Assembly (NCBI GenBank): GCA_947625175.1
Contig: CANQNI010000009.1
Location: 1 to 18,190 of the forward strand
Length of the DNA stretch: 18,190 bases
DNA from: an uncultured Eubacteriaceae bacterium
GTDB lineage: Bacteria; Bacillota; Clostridia; Eubacteriales; Eubacteriaceae
Direction of reading: 5' to 3'
The notes beneath the pieces were generated by a model. That model did no database searches. It worked only from the letters and a program-made list of their open reading frames with translations, and was not told the DNA's origin. This document shows, in pieces, positions 6,310-13,906 of the stretch (positions are counted from its first letter, which is position 1; every line of letters starts with the position of its first letter). Position numbers and translations under genes: made by a program.

Positions 6310-7692
6310 ATGGAAAATAAAACATCATTAAGATTCCCTTTAGCATTAACTTTGGCTAAAGGAATAAATAAACTCGTTAATATAATTGATCCTACAAGAG
6401 GAACGAATCTTTCAGGTGAAAAAGCATTATTAATTGATCCTTATATGGTATCTCATTTCAAAAATATTGATCCATCTAAAGTAATTTTAATTACTGGAAC
6501 AAATGGAAAGTCTAGTTCAACAAACTTAATCACTCATATTTTAAGAGAAAACGGCTTTAAAGTTATTTCTAATCTTGAAGGTGCAAATTTACTTTCTGGA
6601 ATAGCTACTAGTTTAGCAAAAGAAAGTGATCTAAAAGGTAATACTGATGCTGACTTCTATGTTTTTGAAACTGATGAAAGATATTTACCTTTGATTTATG
6701 AACAATTACCAGCTAAAAACTTACTGGTGATGAATCTTCAAAAAGATCAGGTTCAAAGAAATGGGGATCCGGATTTTATTTATCAAAAAGTTAAATCTGT
6801 AATTAATCCAGAAATAAAACTATTTTTAAATAATGAAGAGCCACGTTCAAAATCATTTGAAACTGATAACACTAATGTCATTTACTTTGGTGTAGAACCT
6901 CATAAAGAAACTTTTAATAAAGATGAATCTTTTCCAACTGAAGCTTGTCCAATCTGCCATCATAAATTAGATTTTAATTACTATAATGTTGATGGAGTTG
7001 GTCAATTTGAATGTACTAACTGTAATTTTAAAAGTCAACCAGTTCCAGATTATAGTATTTCAGATATTGATTATGAAAATAAAGAATTAATAGTTAATGG
7101 AGTTAAAGGTTCTTTTCCTTATGATTATCCATTTATGTTTTACAATTATGCTGCCGCTGCTGCAGTTTGTAAAGAAGTTGCGGGATTAAGTGAAAAAGAA
7201 ATCCTGAATAGTTTTCATAACTTTGAAAATATAGGCGGAAGATTCGAAACGTTCGAATTTGGGGGAAAAACAATAAAATATATGCGGATTAAACAGGAAA
7301 ATCCCGATACTCTCCAAAGTGCTCTAAATACCATAGCACAGGATAAAGAACAAAAAGCTGTTTTCCTCGGTCTTTATCCAATCCATGACTTTACTCCTGG
7401 ATATACCAACTCTTTTTATACTTATGATTGTGATTTTAAACCTTTAATAGAATCAAATGTTGATTACTTTTATTGTTTCTCACCAGCTGTTTGTTATGAT
7501 ACAGCTCTTAGAATCTCTTATGAAGATTTTGATATGGAAAAAGTAGAAATAGAAGAAACTGAAGATCCTGAAAAGATTTTTAATAAAATAATTGAGACCG
7601 ATAATACTAATATTTATTTAATTACCTGGCTTCATACATTTGAAGATTTAAAAAAGTACGTTAAATCAAAGCAGGAAGAAAGTAATGGATAA
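6310..7692 (+). CDS. murT: MurT-like Mur ligase subunit (lipid II isoglutaminyl synthase type), divergent
   Basis: MurT with GatD amidates the D-glutamate of lipid II in Gram-positive bacteria. The Mur ligase centre shows the ATP loop TGTNGKSSS (about residues 62-70 from this start) and NLEGANLLSG, followed by ETDERYLP. The four-cysteine ribbon typical of MurT is present (CPIC at 213-216, CTNC at 235-238), then GGRFETFEF opening the DUF1727 domain. That C-terminal domain is unusual: where family members usually read like ADGxDxSWxWDxDF, this one has PGYTNSFYTYDCDF (363-376), so an Asp implicated in the GatD catalytic triad appears to be Asn. An upstream TTG at 6286 keeps the frame open, but the ATG at 6310 fits the family start better. 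No clear Shine-Dalgarno site is seen. It overlaps gatD by 8 bases. Confidence 0.88.
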   Translation: MENKTSLRFPLALTLAKGINKLVNIIDPTRGTNLSGEKALLIDPYMVSHFKNIDPSKVILITGTNGKSSSTNLITHILRENGFKVISNLEGANLLSGIATSLAKESDLKGNTDADFYVFETDERYLPLIYEQLPAKNLLVMNLQKDQVQRNGDPDFIYQKVKSVINPEIKLFLNNEEPRSKSFETDNTNVIYFGVEPHKETFNKDESFPTEACPICHHKLDFNYYNVDGVGQFECTNCNFKSQPVPDYSISDIDYENKELIVNGVKGSFPYDYPFMFYNYAAAAAVCKEVAGLSEKEILNSFHNFENIGGRFETFEFGGKTIKYMRIKQENPDTLQSALNTIAQDKEQKAVFLGLYPIHDFTPGYTNSFYTYDCDFKPLIESNVDYFYCFSPAVCYDTALRISYEDFDMEKVEIEETEDPEKIFNKIIETDNTNIYLITWLHTFEDLKKYVKSKQEESNG

Positions 7693-8443
7693 AAAGAATA
7701 TAAAATTAGCTTGGTTATTCCCAAGTACCTTATATCTTCATGGAGAACGAGGAAATATTTTGGCTTTTGAAAAGATAGCTCAAAATAATGATATTAATTT
7801 AACTGTTGATACTATTGAACTAAATAATTCTTTTAATCCATTAGACTACGATATTATTTATATGCCAGCAGGTGAACTAGTTCAAGCACAATCCGTAATA
7901 ACTAAACTAGAACCCGTTAAAAAAGAATTAAAACAGTTTATTAAAGAGGGGAGACCTCTAATAGTAACAGGTAACAGTATCACTTACTTTGGAAAAAATA
8001 TTAAAAGACTCGATAAAACTTTTCAAGGACTTGGAATTTTAGATTTCGAAAGTATAGAAAATAAAGAAGTTTATGGAGATGATATAAACTTTTGTACTAA
8101 TTATAACCAAAAAGATTTGGAAATTTTGGGAAATCAAATTCAAATGTGTGATATTAAACTTAATTCAGAAGAACCCTTTGGAACTTTATTGTATGGTTAT
8201 GGAAATACTGGAAAAGATAAGAATGAAGGAATCAGAAAGAATAATAGTTTTTTTACTAACACCTTAGGACCTTTGTTCGTTTTAAATCCGTGGTTAACTC
8301 AAGAAGTAATAAATATTGCTTTAGAGAATAATAAATTATCAGCAATACAAAAACAAAGTGAATATAAACTTGAAAAACAAAGTTTTAATTCAAAAAAGGA
8401 TTATATAAAAAATAAGAAAACAAATTTAACAAATACTAAATAG
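7685..8443 (+). CDS. gatD: GatD-like glutamine amidotransferase subunit lacking its catalytic Cys and His
   Basis: A 252-residue protein placed directly after murT, as gatD is, and of typical length. The family frame is visible: LYLHGERGNILAF (16-28), DYDIIYMPAGE (54-64), EGRPLIVTGNSITYFGKN (88-105), GLGILDF (115-121), LLYGYGNTGKDKNEGI (168-183) and LGPLFVLNP (194-202). Active GatD has a nucleophile elbow like ICGGYQxLG and a YLHGP motif. Here these read VTGNSITYFG (Cys replaced near Gly96) and NTLGP (His replaced by Leu194). The only cysteines, 137 and 155, are elsewhere. Glutamine hydrolysis by the usual mechanism should be impossible. It may be a scaffold for an ammonia-using MurT or have a new role (inference). 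The C-terminal tail is Lys/Asn-rich. The AGGAAG before the ATG serves as ribosome site. Confidence 0.82.
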   Translation: MDKKNIKLAWLFPSTLYLHGERGNILAFEKIAQNNDINLTVDTIELNNSFNPLDYDIIYMPAGELVQAQSVITKLEPVKKELKQFIKEGRPLIVTGNSITYFGKNIKRLDKTFQGLGILDFESIENKEVYGDDINFCTNYNQKDLEILGNQIQMCDIKLNSEEPFGTLLYGYGNTGKDKNEGIRKNNSFFTNTLGPLFVLNPWLTQEVINIALENNKLSAIQKQSEYKLEKQSFNSKKDYIKNKKTNLTNTK

Positions 8444-8453
8444 GGAGGACACT

Positions 8454-9785
8454 ATGGCAAAATTATTTGGAACTGATGGAGTTCGCGGAGTATATGGAAA
8501 AGAACTAACTGATGAGCTAGCCAGATCCTTAGGTTATTACGGTACAAAAGTATTAACCGAATCTCATCAACCAGTAATTATTATCGGAATGGATACACGC
8601 GAATCTGCTCAACCTTTACAAATGGCTTTGTCAGAAGGCATTATAGCAGCAGGTGGAAAAGTTCTATCTGCCGGGGTTATTCCAACACCAGCAGTTGCTG
8701 TTTTAGTTAAGAAATTAAATGCTGATGCAGGAATTGTTATTTCAGCTTCGCATAATCCCTATGAATTTAATGGTATTAAATTTTTTAATAATCAAGGTTA
8801 TAAGTTGCCTGATGAAACTGAAGAAAAAATTGAAAAATTAATTAAAGAAGATGCTGATCATATAAATTCAAGTATTCAACATCTTGAAAATATTGAAAAT
8901 CCCGAAAATATTTATCTGGATTTTTTAAATCAATCAGATCATCATTCACTTGAAGGAAAAAAAATAGTTTTAGATTGTTCTAACGGAGCCTTATATAAAA
9001 TTGCACCAAAGTATTTTAAAGATTTAGGTGCCGAAGTTATTTCAATTGCCACTGAACCAAATGGAACCAATATTAATTTAAATTGTGGTTCAACTCATAT
9101 CGATAATTTAGAAAAAACTGTTTTAAAAGAAAATGCTGATTTTGGTTTTGCTTTTGATGGAGACGCAGATAGATGTTTGGCTGTTGATGAAAAAGGACGG
9201 TTAATTGACGGAGATAAAATATTAAATTTAATCTCTCGTAAAATGAAAAGCGAAAATAAACTAAATAAAGATATGGTAGTAATAACGGAAATGAGTAATC
9301 TTGGTTTACCAAAAGCTTTAGACCAGGCTGGAATTAATTGTATTCGAACAGATGTGGGCGATAGATATGTTTTAGAAGAAATGCTAGAGAACGATTATGT
9401 TCTTGGAGGAGAACAGTCAGGTCATATCATAAAACTAGATCAAAATACTACAGGTGATGGATTACTCACTGCCTCGATATTAGCTGATATTTTTGCTGAA
9501 TCTGAACTCAAACCTTCAGAATTATCTGATTTAATGAAAGTTTATCCCCAAGTTCTTGAAAATGCCCAAGTTAATAATAAAAATAAAGAAACTTATATGG
9601 ATGATCCAATAATAAAGAAAAAGATTGAAGAAGTTCAAGAGCATTTTAAAGGCAATGGGCGTGTTTATATTCGTCCGAGTGGAACTGAACCCCTTGTTAG
9701 AGTTATGATTGAAGGTGATAATCAATCTGAAATAGATAAAATAGCAAAAGAAACAGTTGATCTAATAGAAGAACGTTTAAATTAG
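8454..9785 (+). CDS. glmM: Phosphoglucosamine mutase GlmM
   Basis: A 443-residue enzyme converting glucosamine-6-phosphate to glucosamine-1-phosphate, the second step toward UDP-GlcNAc for peptidoglycan. The sequence opens with KLFGTDGVRG. The active-site serine is Ser99 in ISASHNP (96-102), the magnesium loop is DGDADR (235-240), the sugar-specificity motif is GGEQSGH (318-324) and the phosphate-binding loop is RPSGTEP (407-413). Length and motifs are normal, so it should be active. A strong GGGAGG at 8443-8448, overlapping the end of the gatD-like gene, sets the start. It is part of the murT-gatD-glmM run, and the enzyme making its substrate, glmS, is next but has its own promoter. Confidence 0.97.
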   Translation: MAKLFGTDGVRGVYGKELTDELARSLGYYGTKVLTESHQPVIIIGMDTRESAQPLQMALSEGIIAAGGKVLSAGVIPTPAVAVLVKKLNADAGIVISASHNPYEFNGIKFFNNQGYKLPDETEEKIEKLIKEDADHINSSIQHLENIENPENIYLDFLNQSDHHSLEGKKIVLDCSNGALYKIAPKYFKDLGAEVISIATEPNGTNINLNCGSTHIDNLEKTVLKENADFGFAFDGDADRCLAVDEKGRLIDGDKILNLISRKMKSENKLNKDMVVITEMSNLGLPKALDQAGINCIRTDVGDRYVLEEMLENDYVLGGEQSGHIIKLDQNTTGDGLLTASILADIFAESELKPSELSDLMKVYPQVLENAQVNNKNKETYMDDPIIKKKIEEVQEHFKGNGRVYIRPSGTEPLVRVMIEGDNQSEIDKIAKETVDLIEERLN

Positions 9786-9834
9786 TTTTGTGACATTATC
9801 GAAACATTATATTCTTTTTTCCAAATTATCAATA

Positions 9835-9843
9835 TGCTATAAT
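9835..9843 (+). promoter_or_regulatory. Extended -10 promoter of glmS
   Basis: TGCTATAAT at 9835-9843 is a perfect TATAAT with the TGn extension. The region 17 bases upstream is only T-rich (9815-9820), which an extended -10 promoter tolerates. Transcription would start near A9850, about 58 bases before the ribozyme cleavage site. This makes glmS a separate unit from glmM. Confidence 0.65.
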
Positions 9844-9849
9844 ACCAAC

Positions 9850-9908
9850 AGTTAAGTTTTTGGGAAATAATATTTCCCGAGCTTTGCTCTAAGCTTTAAA
9901 CTTAATGA
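9850..9908 (+). other. Structured 5' leader upstream of the glmS ribozyme
   Basis: Between the predicted start site and the ribozyme cut, TTAAGTTT (9852-9859) pairs with AAACTTAA (9898-9905). The enclosed bases form a GGGAAAT/ATTTCCC hairpin (9862-9868 with 9872-9878) and a second small one (AGCTT/AAGCT, 9880-9895). The result looks like a three-way junction occupying almost the whole leader. It is not part of the conserved ribozyme, which needs only one base 5' of the cut. The role is unknown; it could stabilise or shape the released 5' fragment. Confidence 0.45.
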
Positions 9909-10022
9909 GCGCCTGAACTTCAGAGCCACTGGAAGTTGACGAGGATCGGGAAGTATCGAAAATTCGGCGGATGTCCCGAAAAATTAAAATGTTAAACCTT
10001 TCGGGTGACTGAAAGAACAAAG
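9908..10022 (+). ncRNA. glmS ribozyme-riboswitch
   Basis: The conserved core is unmistakable: AGCGCC with cleavage expected between A9908 and G9909, GTTGACGAGGA (9935-9945), TATCGAAAATTCGGCGGATG (9954-9973), GGGTGACT (10003-10010) and the closing GAACAAAG (10015-10022). CGCC (9910-9913) can pair with GGCG (9966-9969) and AACTTC (9916-9921) with GAAGTT (9932-9937), as in known glmS ribozymes. Glucosamine-6-phosphate acts as cofactor for self-cleavage, so high product lowers glmS mRNA. It lies 24 bases before the glmS ATG. Confidence 0.97.
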
Positions 10023-10046
10023 CATTAAATTAAAGAGGTATTTTAA

Positions 10047-11876
10047 ATGTGTGGTATTGTTGGTTATGTTGGTGATAGACAAGCTCAAGATATTTTAGTA
10101 AATGGTTTAGAAAAACTGGAATATCGTGGCTATGACTCTGCAGGTTTAGCTGTTTTTGATGAAGGTAAAATCGATTATCAAAAGAAAAAAGGACGTATTC
10201 AACAATTAAAAGAAGTTCTAGATGAAAAACCTTTAGCGGGATCGGTTGGAATAGGACACACCAGATGGGCAACTCATGGGGAACCTTCAGATGTTAATGC
10301 TCACCCACATGTAAGTTCAGACGAAAAAATTGCTGTAGTTCATAATGGTATTATAGAAAACTATATGGAACTAAAAGATAAATTAATAAAAGAAGGTTAT
10401 GAATTTCAGTCTGATACAGATACTGAAGTTGTAGCTCATCTTTTAGATTCCTACTATGATGGAGATATTTTTGAAGCTGCTAAAAAAACAGCTAAAGATC
10501 TCAAAGGTTCCTATTCTCTAGGAATAATGAGTTCTGATGACCCGGATAAATTAATAGCTATCAGAAAAAATAGTCCTCTAATTATTGGTATGGGTGAAAA
10601 TGAAAACTTTATTGCTTCTGATGTACCTGCCATTCTTGAACATACTCGTAATATTTATTACCTTGATAATGATGAGATAGCTGTTCTAACTAAGGATAGT
10701 GTTGATTTCTATGATGAAGATGGTAATTCCATTGAAAAGAAAGAAACAGTTATTACCTGGGATCCAGAAGATGCTGAAAAAGGTGGTTATCCTTATTTCA
10801 TGTTAAAAGAAATCAATGAACAACCGAAAGCGATTGAAGATACTTTAATAGGTAGAATAACAGAAGATGGAATAAAACTAGATGATGTTATTATTACTAA
10901 AGAAGATCTTGATAAGATTGACCATGTTCATATTGTTGCTTGTGGTACTGCCTATAATGCAGGTCTTCTTGGAAAAGCTTTTATTGAAAAGTATGCTAGA
11001 ATTCCAATTGAAATAGAAACAGCAAGTGAATATAGATACAAAGATCCTATTATTACTGAAAATACGCTATTAATTGTTCTCAGTCAATCAGGTGAAACAG
11101 CTGATACATTAGCAGCTATTGATATTGCTAAAAAAGCTGGTGCTAGAGTCTTAGCAATTACTAATGTTGTTGGTTCTTCTGTAGCAAGAGAAGCGGACGA
11201 TATTTTATATACTAATGCAGGACCTGAAATTGCAGTTGCTTCTACTAAAGCTTATGTAACTCAAGTAGCCTGTATGTTATTAATAGCTCTTCATTTAGCA
11301 AAACTAAAAGGACTTTTATCTGAAGAAGATCAAAAGCGAATTGCAGAATCTCTTCTAAATAGTCCTAAACAAATTGAAGAAGCTTTAGAAGCCAGTGAAG
11401 AAATTGAAGAATTCGCTTATGAAAATAAAGATTTACACGATGTTTACCTTATTGGACGTGGATTAGATTATGATTCTTGTATTGAAGGATCTTTAAAAAT
11501 TAAAGAAATCTCCTACGTTCATTCAGAATCATTTTCTGCTGGTGAATTAAAACATGGACCGATTGCTTTGGTTGAAGACGGAACGGTTCTATTAGTTGTA
11601 GCTACTCAGGATAAAACTTTTGATAAATTACTGAGTAATATTTTAGAGGTTCGTTCTAGAGGAGCTAAAGTTTTAGCTATTGCTCAAGAAAAACATCGTG
11701 ATGCTTTGGAAAAAGCTGGAGTAGAAAAAGTATTCTGTATAACTGATTTAGAAGATGATATAGCTCCAATTCCTGCTGTAGTTTATTTACAATTATTTGC
11801 ATATTACTTAGCTGTTGCAAGAGGATGTGATGTTGATAAACCAAAGAATTTAGCAAAATCAGTTACTGTTGAATAA
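10047..11876 (+). CDS. glmS: Glutamine-fructose-6-phosphate aminotransferase GlmS
   Basis: A 609-residue enzyme making glucosamine-6-phosphate from fructose-6-phosphate and glutamine, the entry step to amino-sugar and peptidoglycan synthesis. After the initiator Met comes the nucleophile Cys2 (MCGIVGYVG), then the glutaminase-domain motifs GHTRWATHG and HNGIIENY. Two SIS sugar-isomerase domains follow, with SQSGETADT and ASTKAYVTQ, and the C-terminal motif is DKPKNLAKSVTVE. Length is standard. An AAAGAGG site (10032-10038) sits 8 bases from the ATG. Regulation is by the ribozyme upstream. The gene ends just before a strong intrinsic terminator. Unlike the GatD-like protein nearby, this enzyme keeps its glutaminase residues. 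Confidence 0.98.
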   Translation: MCGIVGYVGDRQAQDILVNGLEKLEYRGYDSAGLAVFDEGKIDYQKKKGRIQQLKEVLDEKPLAGSVGIGHTRWATHGEPSDVNAHPHVSSDEKIAVVHNGIIENYMELKDKLIKEGYEFQSDTDTEVVAHLLDSYYDGDIFEAAKKTAKDLKGSYSLGIMSSDDPDKLIAIRKNSPLIIGMGENENFIASDVPAILEHTRNIYYLDNDEIAVLTKDSVDFYDEDGNSIEKKETVITWDPEDAEKGGYPYFMLKEINEQPKAIEDTLIGRITEDGIKLDDVIITKEDLDKIDHVHIVACGTAYNAGLLGKAFIEKYARIPIEIETASEYRYKDPIITENTLLIVLSQSGETADTLAAIDIAKKAGARVLAITNVVGSSVAREADDILYTNAGPEIAVASTKAYVTQVACMLLIALHLAKLKGLLSEEDQKRIAESLLNSPKQIEEALEASEEIEEFAYENKDLHDVYLIGRGLDYDSCIEGSLKIKEISYVHSESFSAGELKHGPIALVEDGTVLLVVATQDKTFDKLLSNILEVRSRGAKVLAIAQEKHRDALEKAGVEKVFCITDLEDDIAPIPAVVYLQLFAYYLAVARGCDVDKPKNLAKSVTVE

Positions 11877-11891
11877 ATTATTTGATTAACC

Positions 11892-11919
11892 AAGCCACTG
11901 TAAAAGGTGGCTTTTTTTT
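11892..11919 (+). terminator. Intrinsic terminator of glmS
   Basis: AAGCCAC (11892-11898) pairs with GTGGCTT (11907-11913) around an 8-base loop, and a run of eight T ends at 11919. The next gene's ATG is at 11922. The right arm and loop contain AGGTGG (11905-11910), the only Shine-Dalgarno-like sequence for that gene, so the hairpin would hide the ribosome site as well as stop transcription. Confidence 0.9.
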
Positions 11920-11921
11920 CG

Positions 11922-13217
11922 ATGAAAAACTTAAAAGAATTATTCAGGTTTCTTATACCTTCAATTTCAACTAATGTATGTATATTTCTTTTTGGAATTA
12001 TTGATGGAATTTTCGTTGGTAATGGAGTTGGAACCAATGCTTTAGGAGCTATTAATATTGTCTGGCCATTCGTGATGATTGCCTATGCTTTAAATGTTTT
12101 AACCTCTTTTGGTGGAACAACATTATTAGCAATAGCTATTGGTAAAAAAGATTATAATCTAGGAAATAAATATTTTAATGATTCTTTAGTTTTAACTATT
12201 GTAATTAGTTCTATTATTTGTATCTTAGGGACCTTTTTTACTTATCCAATTAGTATTTTTCTAGGAGCCACTAAAGATTATATTAGTTATGTTAGCGATT
12301 ATCTATTTTGGTATTGTATTTTTTTAATTCCAAATTCTATTGGTATTTGTTTAGAACATTTTTGTAGAAATGATAATGATCCAAACCTAGTTTTATTTTC
12401 AACTATTTTTTCAACCGTTATAAATATCTTTTTAGATTATTTGTTAATATTTCCTATTCCACTGGGAGTTGCTGGAGCAGCTATTGCTACTGGGATTTCT
12501 CAGGTAATTAGATTAATAATAATTAGTATACATTTTATAAGAAAAAAAGGCATTCTTAGATTAAGATTGGTTTTTCCAAAATTTAACAGAATCAAAGAAA
12601 TCTTTTTCCAAGGCACACCAGAAATGTTAGCTCAATTTGATTCACCAGTAACCACTTTTTGTATGAATCAAATGTTAATAAGAACAATAGGGAATATTGG
12701 GATAAATTCCTATTCGGTAATTTGTTATGTAGCTTCTTTTACTTTATCTATTATGTATGGTTGTTCAGAAGGAGCTCAACCATTATTTGGTCAAAGTTAT
12801 GGAGCTCAGAAATTTAAAAAATTAAAATCCTATTTAGTAGATAGTATCATAATATCTTTAATAGGAAGTTCCGTTTGTTTACTAATTATAATTTATCTAA
12901 CAAAAGATATCTGCCATCTTTATGATATAAATCAAAAAACAACGCAGTATGTACAGGTAGTTTTACCTCAATATTCATGGGCTTTTGTTGTTGCAGGAGT
13001 TAACGCTTTAATTTCCACTTTACTTTATTCTATTAAGAATACTTTTGATTCAATTTTATTTAATATTTCCAGAAGTTTTCTTTTTAATTCCTTATGTATT
13101 TTTTTATTACCTTTAATAATCGGCGCAGATATTATCTGGTATACAAAAGGAATTTCAGAAATATTAGTTTTAATCTTGGGAATCTTTTTAATAAAAAGAA
13201 TAAAATTTAGTTTTTAA
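11922..13217 (+). CDS. MATE-family efflux transporter
   Basis: A 431-residue, 12-segment membrane protein of the multidrug and toxic compound extrusion family, which exports cationic or organic compounds using sodium or proton gradients. Family features are the opening LFRFLIPSISTNVCIFLFGI followed by IDGIFVGNGVG, the central NIFLDYLLIF then GVAGAAIATGISQ, and the repeat of this pattern in the second half (EGAQPLFGQSYGAQ). The substrate cannot be told. The frame extends upstream to a GTG at 11907, but that codon is inside the glmS terminator stem; the ATG at 11922 fits the family start. The only ribosome-site candidate is AGGTGG in the terminator itself, and no separate promoter is obvious. 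Expression probably depends on read-through from glmS. Confidence 0.9.
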   Translation: MKNLKELFRFLIPSISTNVCIFLFGIIDGIFVGNGVGTNALGAINIVWPFVMIAYALNVLTSFGGTTLLAIAIGKKDYNLGNKYFNDSLVLTIVISSIICILGTFFTYPISIFLGATKDYISYVSDYLFWYCIFLIPNSIGICLEHFCRNDNDPNLVLFSTIFSTVINIFLDYLLIFPIPLGVAGAAIATGISQVIRLIIISIHFIRKKGILRLRLVFPKFNRIKEIFFQGTPEMLAQFDSPVTTFCMNQMLIRTIGNIGINSYSVICYVASFTLSIMYGCSEGAQPLFGQSYGAQKFKKLKSYLVDSIIISLIGSSVCLLIIIYLTKDICHLYDINQKTTQYVQVVLPQYSWAFVVAGVNALISTLLYSIKNTFDSILFNISRSFLFNSLCIFLLPLIIGADIIWYTKGISEILVLILGIFLIKRIKFSF

Positions 13218-13303
13218 TGGATAAATATAACTATTTAAAATTAACCAACTCTTCTAATTACTCATAATTATTTCGCTTAATTAATATATTTCTTAATTGA
13301 TAT

Positions 13304-13331
13304 TTGAACTTTTTTTAAATTTTGATATAAT
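13304..13331 (+). promoter_or_regulatory. Promoter of the nitroreductase-sirtuin operon
   Basis: TTGAAC at 13304-13309 (4 of 6 to TTGACA) and a perfect TATAAT at 13326-13331 are 16 bases apart. Transcription would begin near 13338, just before the GGGAGG ribosome site at 13341-13346. The rest of the 13218-13353 gap is AT-rich, with nothing else recognised and no clear terminator for the MATE gene. Confidence 0.7.
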
Positions 13332-13353
13332 TTGTAAATAGGGAGGCTAGATT

Positions 13354-13872
13354 TTGAATCAGGTAATAGATAATATTTTAACTCGTTATAGTTGCAGAGA
13401 ATTTTTAGATAAAGAAATTCCCGATAAAGAATTAAATGAAATTTTAAAAGCAGCTATTTATGCTCCTACGGCTATGAACACTCAGAGATGGATGTTTACA
13501 GTAATTAAGAATCGGAAAATTATTCAAAATTTAGCTAAAGTCATGGAAAAGGCTCTAGATAGACAAGATTATAATTTGTATGAGCCTCAAATTCTAATAA
13601 TTCCTTCTACTCCTAAAGATCTTCCCTATGGATGTGATGATAATGCTTGTGCAATGGAAAATATTTTCTTGGCAGCTAATTCCTTCGGTATTGGAACTTG
13701 TTGGATAAATCAGATGCGGTTAATTGTTGATGATCCTGAAGTCAGAAAAGTATTAACTGAATTTGGAATACCTGAAGAAAATACTGTATATGGAATGGTT
13801 GCACTCGGTTATCCAAAGAATCAAGAGCATAAAGAAATTAAAAGGGTTGGAATTATAACCTATATAGAATAA
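13354..13872 (+). CDS. Nitroreductase-family flavoprotein
   Basis: A 172-residue member of the FMN-dependent nitroreductase family. RYSCREFLDKEIP (residues 11-23) is the typical N-terminal FMN phosphate-binding segment, APTAMNTQRW (37-46) the second flavin motif, and GIGTCWINQMR then YGMVALGYP the C-terminal flavin-binding part. It is short for the family, so it belongs to one of the compact subgroups. The physiological substrate is unknown: reduction of quinones, nitro compounds or flavins with NAD(P)H is usual for the family. The start is TTG, supported by GGGAGG 7 bases upstream. It is followed after 34 bases by the sirtuin gene, so both are probably co-transcribed. Confidence 0.92.
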   Translation: MNQVIDNILTRYSCREFLDKEIPDKELNEILKAAIYAPTAMNTQRWMFTVIKNRKIIQNLAKVMEKALDRQDYNLYEPQILIIPSTPKDLPYGCDDNACAMENIFLAANSFGIGTCWINQMRLIVDDPEVRKVLTEFGIPEENTVYGMVALGYPKNQEHKEIKRVGIITYIE

Positions 13873-13906
13873 ACTCAAATAATTGATTTGAAATCAAGGA
13901 ATTAAA

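Noticed and set aside
9073..9312. Open frames on the - strand within glmM (also 9531-9725), within the channel gene (6010-6222), within glmS (10030-10272, 11804-12037) and within the M23 gene (15135-15362)
   Set aside because: They lie antisense to clear genes, have no family motifs or ribosome sites, and their composition is that of reverse reading.
11907..11921. GTG at 11907 as start of the MATE transporter
   Set aside because: It lies inside the glmS terminator stem, and the family start fits the ATG at 11922.
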